Of a stretch of DNA of 7,594 bases, positions 1 through 5,477 are shown in pieces. Within the stretch, counting starts at the first letter, position 1; each line of letters starts with the position of its first letter. The notes below the pieces were generated by a model. It was not told the DNA's origin. It searched no databases and saw nothing but the letters and a program-made list of their open reading frames with translations. The stretch covers positions 1 to 7,594 of the forward strand of contig JACDBQ010000293.1 in assembly GCA_013694845.1 (NCBI GenBank), read 5' to 3'. This DNA comes from Acidobacteriota bacterium (lineage in GTDB: Bacteria; Acidobacteriota; Vicinamibacteria; Vicinamibacterales; 2-12-FULL-66-21). The position numbers were made by a program, and so were the translations under genes.

Positions 1-1197
1 GCTGAACAGGACGGTGGACGCAATGGCGCACGCCGCGATGAAGCTTGCCAGAGCTCGCCGATCACGCCAGTAATAGCCGAGCCAGGCCGGGGTCATGAAA
101 ATGGGGTAGAAGCCGACACCCGCGGCCGCCACGAGCGCGACGCCGGACCAGGCCGGGCGGTGCAGGAGCGCGAAAGCCACCAGTGTCATGGAGGCAGGCG
201 CGATATGGGAGATGAACGACATGCCCGCCAGGGATTCCTGCCGGCCGCCGATGCCGAGGACCGCGAGGCTGCCGCAGTACAGACAGACCATCCCGAGGGC
301 GGTCCGCGCGTTCGAGTGCCTGCGCGCGCCGACGAAGAGCGCCAGCACTCCGACGAGGTGGAACGTCACGGCGCACCATTGCGTGGCGCGGGGCGAAGGA
401 AGGAAGTACGGATGCTGGTCGTCGTTGAGATCCAACCGCGCGGGCGACTGCCGGTTCAGCGGACGGGGCGAGATCGCCAGCTGGAAGGGCACGTGCACCG
501 CGAAGAGGAGCGGCCCGTACGCGGCGCCAGGCGTACCCGTCAGGAGTGGATCCCCATACGGCAGCCGGCCACGCTCCCGCAGACGCTGGCCGCCCAGATT
601 CGCGAACCATCCCGCATCGTCCGGAGACAGGGGGAACGCGACCGCCATGTCGGCAGCGAGCAGTACGACCGCGAACCCCGCGAGAGCAGCCGACGGCAGC
701 GCTGGCCGGAGAGCTCGTTCGCTGCCGCGGGCAGCCGCGATCACCGCCCGCACGATAAGCGCCAGCCCGGTGACCACGACTAGAGTGAAGACCAGATCCT
801 TCAGCCAGAGATATTCGGGATCGCGCAGATGAGCGAAAAACTGCATCGCACCGAAGAACCACGCGCCGCCAAGAAACAGCAGGAGGTAATCGGGAGACAG
901 GCGCGGCGGCCTCGACTGACGATTCCATCCGGCCAGCAGCAACACGCCTAATGCGGTAGCCAGGGCTGCGCCCTGCATCGACCAGAGCTCGGCGCGCACA
1001 ACCTCGCGTCCGCCCGCTTTCCAGTCCGCCGCAAGAGCCGCGACGGCTGCTCCAGCGGGAATCGATGGAGGCACTCGTCCGAACCGCGGGGAGAACAGCT
1101 CGCGCAGCCGCTCGGGCTGCGCGCGTTCGCACGCGGTGGCGGTGAGCATCGCCGCCACCGCCAGCAGCAGCGCGACTCGGAATGAGCGATTCATCAT
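1..1197 (-). CDS. Polytopic membrane protein, GT-C glycosyltransferase-like (3' end cut by window edge)
   Basis: Reading the minus strand from the ATG at 1197 gives 399 codons with no stop, running off the left edge. I count about ten hydrophobic segments, near residues 5-22, 74-90, 104-123, 134-155, 168-187, 226-242, 272-291, 330-345, 350-368 and 382-398. After the fifth segment come SPDDAGWF (residues 191-198), then GRLPYGDPLL (210-219) and AAYGPLLF (225-232). An acidic pair followed by 'G-x-x-PY-x-D' and a proline/tyrosine-rich stretch resembles the first outer loop of GT-C polyprenyl-phosphate-sugar transferases (ArnT or DUF2029 types), with the acidic pair on the periplasmic side. The start overlaps the upstream flippase gene as ATGA, with AGAGGA seven bases before it; a second in-frame ATG follows at 1194. 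The coding call is firm, but the family call is a motif impression. Other polytopic proteins with no sugar-transfer role remain possible. Confidence 0.82.
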   Translation of the reverse strand, partial: MMNRSFRVALLLAVAAMLTATACERAQPERLRELFSPRFGRVPPSIPAGAAVAALAADWKAGGREVVRAELWSMQGAALATALGVLLLAGWNRQSRPPRLSPDYLLLFLGGAWFFGAMQFFAHLRDPEYLWLKDLVFTLVVVTGLALIVRAVIAAARGSERALRPALPSAALAGFAVVLLAADMAVAFPLSPDDAGWFANLGGQRLRERGRLPYGDPLLTGTPGAAYGPLLFAVHVPFQLAISPRPLNRQSPARLDLNDDQHPYFLPSPRATQWCAVTFHLVGVLALFVGARRHSNARTALGMVCLYCGSLAVLGIGGRQESLAGMSFISHIAPASMTLVAFALLHRPAWSGVALVAAAGVGFYPIFMTPAWLGYYWRDRRALASFIAACAIASTVLFS

Positions 1198-2135
1198 CGA
1201 TGAGTCCTCTGCTCGCGGGTCCGCAGGTAGAGCAGTGCGCCCGGAACGTTTCCTATGATGCCGGTGAGGACGATGAGCGTCGACAGCGCCAGCGCGCTCG
1301 CTTCCGGCACACCGGCCGGCAACAGGAGCCAGACGATGAGACCCTGCGGCGCTCCGAAACCGCTGATCGAGATCGGCAGCAGCAGTCCGATCAGTCCGAT
1401 TGGCATGAACACGAGGTAGTAATCGAACGGCACGTCGATATCTATCCCACGCCCCAACAGGTACGCCTGCGCGATGCGCAGCAGCTGGACCCCGATCGAG
1501 AGCGCGAGCACCAGTGCCAGCGTGCCTCGATGGCCCCGGTACGCGGCCAGGGCATCGGCGTACCGGAATACCCGAATCACGGCGAGCGACGGGTGCAACC
1601 GTGTCGGGATCACGCTGCGCGCCCAGGCGTCGGCCCAGAGCAGCGTGACACAGCCGGCGAGCGCCGTGAGAGCACCTGCGATGACGATGGGGAATCGGTC
1701 GGTTCCTTCCCAGGTGATCGCGCCGACAAGGCCGACCAGGATGATCGACATCAGGCCGAGCACGCGGTCGGCGGCGACCGAGGCGATTGCCGCGCCGCCG
1801 TCCGAGGTCCGCTGCGTCAGGGTATAGGCCCGTGCGACGTCAGCGCCGACGCCTGCGGGGAGAAAACTCCCGACGAACGAGCTCACGAGGTAGATCCAGA
1901 CTGCGGATTTCGTTGCCACACGCTGACCGGTGGCTCGCAGGAGCGCGATCCAGCGCCAGACCATGACGACACGATCGACAGCCAGCAGCGCCAGGGTCGC
2001 GACCGCGTAGGAGGGATCGAGCCGCGCCAACGCACGCAGAGCGCCTGCGCCGTCGATCTTCCAGAACAGGAGGGCGAGGACCGCCCCCGTCACCGCCGCC
2101 CGGATCCAGAACGACCGCGCGGGCATGGCCATCAC
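1194..2135 (-). CDS. Flippase-like integral membrane protein, UPF0104/LPG_synthase_TM family
   Basis: A 313-residue, very hydrophobic protein with about eight membrane segments. The family landmarks lie in order: SFVGSFLPAGVGADVAR (residues 86-102), then SVAADRVLGL (119-128), and near the C-terminus LLPISISGFGAPQG (252-265). This architecture matches the LPG_synthase_TM / 'flippase-like domain' family of inner-membrane proteins, whose members include the membrane part of MprF and many proteins in glycan or lipid loci. Two landmarks are altered: GAD stands where GGD is common, and SGFGAPQG stands where the second copy in this window has NGFGVREA. The GTG start overlaps the methyltransferase stop as GTGA, and no clear Shine-Dalgarno precedes it, so translational coupling is likely; ATG at 2132 is the alternative start. 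The stop overlaps the next gene's start by four bases. The substrate cannot be read from the sequence. Confidence 0.92.
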   Translation of the reverse strand: MMAMPARSFWIRAAVTGAVLALLFWKIDGAGALRALARLDPSYAVATLALLAVDRVVMVWRWIALLRATGQRVATKSAVWIYLVSSFVGSFLPAGVGADVARAYTLTQRTSDGGAAIASVAADRVLGLMSIILVGLVGAITWEGTDRFPIVIAGALTALAGCVTLLWADAWARSVIPTRLHPSLAVIRVFRYADALAAYRGHRGTLALVLALSIGVQLLRIAQAYLLGRGIDIDVPFDYYLVFMPIGLIGLLLPISISGFGAPQGLIVWLLLPAGVPEASALALSTLIVLTGIIGNVPGALLYLRTREQRTHR

Positions 2136-2851
2136 TCGGCCGGTTTGCGGGCGACGAATTCCAGGGTTTCGAACAGGTTCTTGCGGACCCTGAAGAGCAG
2201 ATCCTCGGTGTGGGTGTAGCGCGACAGGGTGTTGAGGCCAGGGATGTTGGCGAAGAAGGATCCCGCGGCGAGCAGATCGCGCTTCACCCCGGTTGCGGCG
2301 CCGATGCTTCGCACGACTTCGCGGATGTCGAAGCCACCGTCGTACAGCAGTTGCCGTACGCGGCGCTCGGTCGTGACGAAGTTGTGGGTGTAATCGACGT
2401 CCCAGAAGAACGTGCGCTCTTTCAGGTAGTCGGGAACCACGACGAAGAACGTTCCGCCGGGTTTGAGGACGCGGCGGGCTTCGGCCGTGAACTGCCGTGC
2501 GGCATCGATGCCCGACATGTGCTCGAGCACCTGGTCGGCGTACACGACGTCTGTGCTCGCGTCAGGCGCGAGGATGGGCGGCGCCCATCCCTCGATGACG
2601 TCGAGGCCCTTGGTCCTGAGCTGTTCGATGAGAATGTCACTCGCTTCCATCGCGCGGTAGTTCCACCCGGCGGCGACGGCAGCCATCGCGAGCGACCCTT
2701 GTCCTGGGCCGATCTCGAGCATCAAGCCGGGCGGCGCGTGGCGCATGAGCAGCGCCAGGCGCGAGCGCTCGGTTCGACCGCGCCGGGCGCGGCCGAACCG
2801 TGTGAGCTCTCGTTGACGATCGGAAAACCAGCGGTAGAAAGTCCCGGGCAC
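2132..2851 (-). CDS. Class I SAM-dependent methyltransferase
   Basis: A 239-residue soluble protein with the Rossmann-type methyltransferase signature. Motif I is MLEIGPGQGSLA (residues 44-55), which binds S-adenosylmethionine. An acidic residue at the end of strand 2 is E69 in RAMEAS. Motif II/post-I is STDVVYADQVLEHM (99-112). The loop and strand ARRVLKPGGTFFVVVPD (125-141) is typical of the Methyltransf_11 group. A C-terminal DYTHNFVTTER (153-163) resembles sugar- or lipid-linked methyltransferases of surface-polysaccharide loci, but the acceptor is unknown. The GTG start lies five bases after the stop of lipoprotein A, and the only purine-rich tract (GGCGGA) abuts it, so initiation probably depends on ribosomes finishing the upstream gene. 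The gene overlaps the flippase start by four bases, so it is an internal member of the minus-strand operon. It is complete, with no visible damage. Confidence 0.94.
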   Translation of the reverse strand: MPGTFYRWFSDRQRELTRFGRARRGRTERSRLALLMRHAPPGLMLEIGPGQGSLAMAAVAAGWNYRAMEASDILIEQLRTKGLDVIEGWAPPILAPDASTDVVYADQVLEHMSGIDAARQFTAEARRVLKPGGTFFVVVPDYLKERTFFWDVDYTHNFVTTERRVRQLLYDGGFDIREVVRSIGAATGVKRDLLAAGSFFANIPGLNTLSRYTHTEDLLFRVRKNLFETLEFVARKPAE

Positions 2852-2856
2852 TCCGC

Positions 2857-3732
2857 CTACTGGATGCCCGACGAGCCCGGGAAGCGACCACGGCTGGTCC
2901 AGCGACCGATCGTGCCGGAGTTTATCGTCAGGTCGGTCTGGTCGATCCAGGTCGGAGAGGGACTACCGCAGTGGCCGAGAATGGTGTCGACAATATAGAC
3001 GTTGATCGTCCCCTCGTCCGGCTGGGAGCCGTAATTGTAGGACACGATATCCTGCGACGGATCGTTCGAATTGCCGCGCTTGCCGTTGTAACCCCAGCGC
3101 GTGTCCCGCAGGCGCAACGTGTCCACGACGAGATCCAGGAACTCCCACGAGCCGCCGTGCTCCTGACAGGAACGGGCGAGCAGATCGGGACGCTGGCCGG
3201 CCACCTGCGCGACGACGCCGGCGCCGTAGCCCGGGAGCGGCAGCCGCCCCGACGTCGGGTTCGGAGTGCGATTCTCCTTGACGGTGAAAAATCGAGCCGA
3301 CGAGGACCAGGGGCCGATCGCACTTCCCATGGTCGCGCGCGCGCGCCAGCGATACGGGGTGTCGCGATCGAGTTGTCCGCCGAAGGCCCACGTCGTGTTA
3401 CCTGGACCCGCGGCCAGCGTCGTGGAGCTGATCACTGCGCCGCCGTCGGTCGTCAACTGGAACTCGTATTCGAAGGAAGCGCCGACGAAGCGCCCCTGCG
3501 AATTGGAGATCGTCATGGTCGGGGTACGACTGTCGAGACGGGTATCGCCAGTCGGCGACAACGGTGTGGGCGCGGTGGCCTTCAAGGTTGAGCCATCCGC
3601 GGCGGCATCGGTAGTCGAGGGAATCGCAGCGCCAGGCGCCGCGGGCGAATCAGGGGAGTTGCTGCAGGCCATCGTCACGGCGAGGGCACAGGCGACGCCA
3701 GCCAATGGGAGGGTTTTGAGGATCCGGTACAT
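2857..3732 (-). CDS. Lipoprotein A: FnIII-like domain plus unknown C-terminal domain (copy A)
   Basis: A 291-residue secreted protein. The N-terminus MYRILKTLPLAGVACALAVT followed by MAC gives a lipoprotein signal peptide with a lipobox (T-M-A-C) and a lipidated Cys23. A low-complexity Ser/Ala/Pro/Thr tether runs to about residue 55. Residues about 55-152 form a fibronectin type III-like beta-sandwich, ending in DTPYRWRARA (124-133) and GPWSSSARFFT (140-150). Residues about 155-284 are the domain shared with the lipoproteins at 4655-5440 and 5477-6715. Its invariant features are Cys189, WEFLD (196-200), DTRWGYNGKRGN (210-221), VYIVD (245-249), GHCG (253-256) and GRWTSRGRF (276-284). A seven-residue tail after GRF is absent from the other two copies. 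ATG at 3732 is preceded by GGAGA at good spacing. The gene heads a tight operon with the methyltransferase, flippase-like and GT-C-like genes. The domain's function is not recognised; a cell-surface or periplasmic enzyme or ligand-binding module is possible. Confidence 0.93.
   Translation of the reverse strand: MYRILKTLPLAGVACALAVTMACSNSPDSPAAPGAAIPSTTDAAADGSTLKATAPTPLSPTGDTRLDSRTPTMTISNSQGRFVGASFEYEFQLTTDGGAVISSTTLAAGPGNTTWAFGGQLDRDTPYRWRARATMGSAIGPWSSSARFFTVKENRTPNPTSGRLPLPGYGAGVVAQVAGQRPDLLARSCQEHGGSWEFLDLVVDTLRLRDTRWGYNGKRGNSNDPSQDIVSYNYGSQPDEGTINVYIVDTILGHCGSPSPTWIDQTDLTINSGTIGRWTSRGRFPGSSGIQ
2881..3270 (-). repeat. Unknown C-terminal domain, copy A (coding paralogous repeat)
   Basis: Residues 155-284 of lipoprotein A. 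By hand alignment about two thirds of residues are identical to copy C at 5480-5878, with near-perfect runs at DTRWGYNGKRGN and INSGTIGRW. Copy B at 5030-5437 is more distant but keeps the same order of conserved positions. The two cysteines (189 and 255) are kept in all copies and probably form a disulfide in the oxidising periplasm or outside. Confidence 0.85.
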
Positions 3733-3864
3733 CAGGGTTCTCCGTTGTGTTGATTTTGGCGGCCGGAGCAGTGCCGTCCGCGGTGGTATTGTAACCGATC
3801 CTTCCGCAGGCGCATGCTAACATTGCACCGTCTTTTCAACACTTTCCAAACGTTCGAGGTATCA
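3733..3864. promoter_or_regulatory. Divergent intergenic region between the two transcription units
   Basis: This 132-base non-coding gap separates the minus-strand lipoprotein A operon from the plus-strand barrel/lipoprotein B pair, so promoters for both should lie here. On the minus strand TACAAT (3793-3788) matches the -10 consensus at five of six positions and lies about 55 bases before the lipoprotein A start. I find no convincing -35 partner at 16-18 bases. On the plus strand TGCTAACAT (3815-3823) could be a weak extended -10. The region is less GC-rich near 3830-3865. The divergent layout is clear, but the exact promoter boxes are guesses. Confidence 0.4.
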
Positions 3865-4647
3865 ATGCGCAGGTTTCCGAAGATGCTGGCCACTGCTCTG
3901 ATGACTATCGGCGCGAGCAGCGCGGCAGCTCAGAGCCAGAGCCCCCCAGGGGTTCAGCCGCTCGCCGGCCGGGCCACCGTGTTTCTGAATGGCGGGCTTC
4001 AGATCGCAAGCCAGGATCTCACTCGTTCCAGTACGTTCAGCCTCTATGACGAGGAGGCCCGTCTCGATATTGCCCAGAACGATATCGAGGGGGGCGGCTT
4101 CGTCGAAATCGGCGGCAGCTACAGGTTCCTTGACCAAATCGGCGCCGGCCTGTCATTCATGTCCGTTGACAGCAAGGGGGACGCGACGGTCGACGGGTCG
4201 ATCCCGCATCCGCTCGAGTTCGATCTGTTCCGCCAGATCACCGGGTCGGAGAGCAACCTCAGGCACAAGGAAACGGCGGTGCACCTGTTTGCGACCTACC
4301 ACATGCCGTTGACCGAAAAGATCGATCTCACGTTTTCAGCCGGCCCGTCGTTCTTCAATATCTCGCAGGACTTCGTCCGCAGCATCACGTTCAGTGAAGC
4401 GCCGCCATTCACCTCGGTGACACTCGATGGTGTCGAGCGGACGACGATCAAGAAGAACGGGGTCGGCTTCAACATCGGCGCCGACGCGACCTACGGTCTG
4501 ACCCGGTTCATGGGTTTCGATCTCGGTGTCGGCGCGATGGCGCGCTACACCCGCGGGGGAGCGGATTTCGACGTCACCGACGGTGAGTCGGTGAACGTCA
4601 AGGGCGGTGGGTTTCAGATAGGCGGCGGAGTCCGCGTGAGGTTCTAA
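3865..4647 (+). CDS. Outer-membrane beta-barrel protein
   Basis: I choose ATG at 3865, with GAGG five bases upstream. It yields 260 residues starting MRRFPKMLATALMTIGASSAAAQ, a classical Sec signal peptide with cleavage probably after Ala-Ala-Ala before QSQ. The upstream in-frame ATG at 3814 would add 17 residues, spoil the signal peptide, and has no ribosome site. The mature protein is made of amphipathic strands with alternating aromatic/hydrophobic residues and Gly-rich turns, for example GGGFVEIGGSYRF, KIDLTFSAGPSFF and GFDLGVGAMARYTRGG. It ends in GGGVRVRF; a C-terminal phenylalanine is the usual signal for outer-membrane assembly by the BAM machinery. Size and pattern fit the small OmpW/OmpA-barrel-like 'outer membrane beta-barrel' class, about eight to ten strands. 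No enzyme or porin-specific motif is seen. It is followed after seven bases by lipoprotein B, so the two are probably made together and may interact. Confidence 0.88.
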   Translation: MRRFPKMLATALMTIGASSAAAQSQSPPGVQPLAGRATVFLNGGLQIASQDLTRSSTFSLYDEEARLDIAQNDIEGGGFVEIGGSYRFLDQIGAGLSFMSVDSKGDATVDGSIPHPLEFDLFRQITGSESNLRHKETAVHLFATYHMPLTEKIDLTFSAGPSFFNISQDFVRSITFSEAPPFTSVTLDGVERTTIKKNGVGFNIGADATYGLTRFMGFDLGVGAMARYTRGGADFDVTDGESVNVKGGGFQIGGGVRVRF

Positions 4648-4657
4648 GGAAATTATG
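4645..4657 (+). promoter_or_regulatory. Ribosome binding site of lipoprotein B overlapping the upstream stop codon
   Basis: TAAGGAAATTATG contains the barrel gene's TAA stop, an AAGGA Shine-Dalgarno and the ATG of the next gene within 13 bases. A terminating ribosome would sit directly on the site, which supports coupled translation of the two genes. Confidence 0.7.
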
Positions 4658-5440
4658 TGGAAAGCACTTGCATGCTTGTCGCTCGTTGTCGTCGGCCTCG
4701 GCGCCACGGCCTGCAGCACTACTGACGCACCCGCCGAGCCAGCCAGCGTCGTCAATGTTGCCGCGCCCAGGACGGTCGGAGTCAGCATCAATGCCCCGAC
4801 CAGCCTGTTTCGTCGCGGTCAGACCGCCCAGCTGGCGGCGATAGCGACACTTTCCAACGGCTTCACCGAGGACCGCAGCGCTTCGGCCCAATGGCAGTCG
4901 TCCAACGGTTCGGTGGCCTCAGTGAATGCTGGTGGGGTCGTGACGGCGGGCGACGAAGGGGAAACGACGATCCGGGCCACGTTGGACGGCACGACCGGAA
5001 CGATCACGCTGAGAGTCCGCTATGCGAACCGGACGAACGATCCCGCACCGGGGCAGCAGATCCCGCTCCCCGGCAACGTCGCGGCGCTGGTGCAACAGTT
5101 CAACAACGAGCGGCCCGGCCTGATCGACAACTCCTGCCCCGGTGGCATCAAGTACCGCAACAATCCATGGCTGGACTACATCGTCGACCGGCTCCGGGAG
5201 ACCGACACGCGGTGGGGATACAACGCGAAACCGACCCGGACGGCTGCCGACAACGGCGGGCTGCCGGTGATCGCGGCCGGCGATGAGATCGCTTACAACT
5301 ACAGCGCTGATCCCGACGAGGGGACCACGAAGGTGTACTTGATCGACATCCTGGAATCGCACTGCGGCTCGCCGAGGCTCACCTACCGGCACTTTACCGG
5401 TGAAGAACCGGGTCGGTGGACTGGCGCGGGACGCTTCTAG
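4655..5440 (+). CDS. Lipoprotein B: BIG2-like Ig domain plus unknown C-terminal domain (copy B)
   Basis: A 261-residue secreted protein. MWKALACLSLVVVGLGATAC is a lipoprotein signal peptide with lipobox A-T-A-C and lipidated Cys20. Residues about 40-122 form a bacterial Ig-like (BIG2-type) domain: GQTAQLAAIATLSNGFTED (residues 55-73), then the hallmark SSNGSVASVNAGGVVTA (82-98) and GETTIRATLDGTTGTITLRV (102-121). Residues about 126-261 are the same domain as in the other two lipoproteins: IPLPG (136-140), Cys161, WLDYIVDRLRETDTRWGYN (172-190), VYLID (227-231), SHCGSP (235-240) and GRWTGAGRF (253-261), which is the exact C-terminus. It is the most divergent copy. It lacks the KRGN-x-NDPS stretch after the RWGYN core, which is replaced by a slightly longer, unrelated loop (191-210). 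It lies seven bases after the barrel gene and ends in a palindrome facing lipoprotein C. The function of the shared domain is not recognised. Confidence 0.92.
   Translation: MWKALACLSLVVVGLGATACSTTDAPAEPASVVNVAAPRTVGVSINAPTSLFRRGQTAQLAAIATLSNGFTEDRSASAQWQSSNGSVASVNAGGVVTAGDEGETTIRATLDGTTGTITLRVRYANRTNDPAPGQQIPLPGNVAALVQQFNNERPGLIDNSCPGGIKYRNNPWLDYIVDRLRETDTRWGYNAKPTRTAADNGGLPVIAAGDEIAYNYSADPDEGTTKVYLIDILESHCGSPRLTYRHFTGEEPGRWTGAGRF
5030..5437 (+). repeat. Unknown C-terminal domain, copy B (coding paralogous repeat)
   Basis: Residues 126-261 of lipoprotein B, in the opposite orientation to copies A and C. It keeps RT-x-DP, PLPG, SC, LD-x-x-VD-x-LR, DTRWGYN-x-K, Y-x-Y, VY-x-ID, HCG and GRW-x-x-x-GRF. 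These shared positions across a diverged copy give the best estimate from this window of the structural or functional residues. Confidence 0.83.
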
Positions 5441-5477
5441 AATGCTGAAGGGCGAATGCCTTCAGCATTCACCCTTC
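5440..5477. terminator. Palindromic element between convergent genes, putative bidirectional terminator
   Basis: GAATGCTGAAGG (5440-5451) and CCTTCAGCATTC (5459-5470) form a perfect 12-bp stem with a 7-nt loop. A second, mutually exclusive stem pairs GAAGGGCGAATGC (5447-5459) with GCATTCACCCTTC (5465-5477), with a single mismatch that becomes a G-U pair in the minus-strand transcript. The element runs from the last base of lipoprotein B's stop to the last base of lipoprotein C's stop. The position favours termination of both transcripts, but neither side has a strong U tract. It may also be a copy of a dispersed intergenic repeat. Confidence 0.6.

Noticed and set aside
62..1132. Minus-strand Arg-rich reading frame of 356 codons
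   Set aside because: Its composition is an Arg/Ala/Gly/Ser mix with no domains or membrane pattern. The frame starting at 1197 on the same strand is open throughout, has a ribosome site and encodes clear membrane helices.
1128..1197. Possible lipobox (TATAC) at residue 23 of the GT-C-like protein
   Set aside because: The residue at -3 is Ala and the protein is polytopic, so a first membrane helix explains the segment better than lipidation. I do not exclude it.
1182..2219. Plus-strand 345-codon reading frame opposite the flippase-like gene
   Set aside because: It is Asp/Arg/Gln/His-rich low-complexity sequence, fully antisense to a gene with strong family motifs. This is a usual by-product of high-GC codon bias.
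2210..3591. Two plus-strand frames (2210-2998 and 2971-3591) opposite the methyltransferase and lipoprotein A
   Set aside because: Neither has a recognisable domain or sensible start, and both are antisense to well-supported genes.
3814..3864. Upstream ATG start for the outer-membrane barrel
   Set aside because: The added 17 residues are not signal-like and lack a ribosome site. The ATG at 3865 has GAGG at proper spacing and begins a classical signal peptide.
5440..5477. CRISPR-like or IS-end inverted repeat
   Set aside because: There is only one palindrome, with no spacers, no transposase and no target-site duplication. Its position between convergent stops fits termination or a small intergenic repeat.
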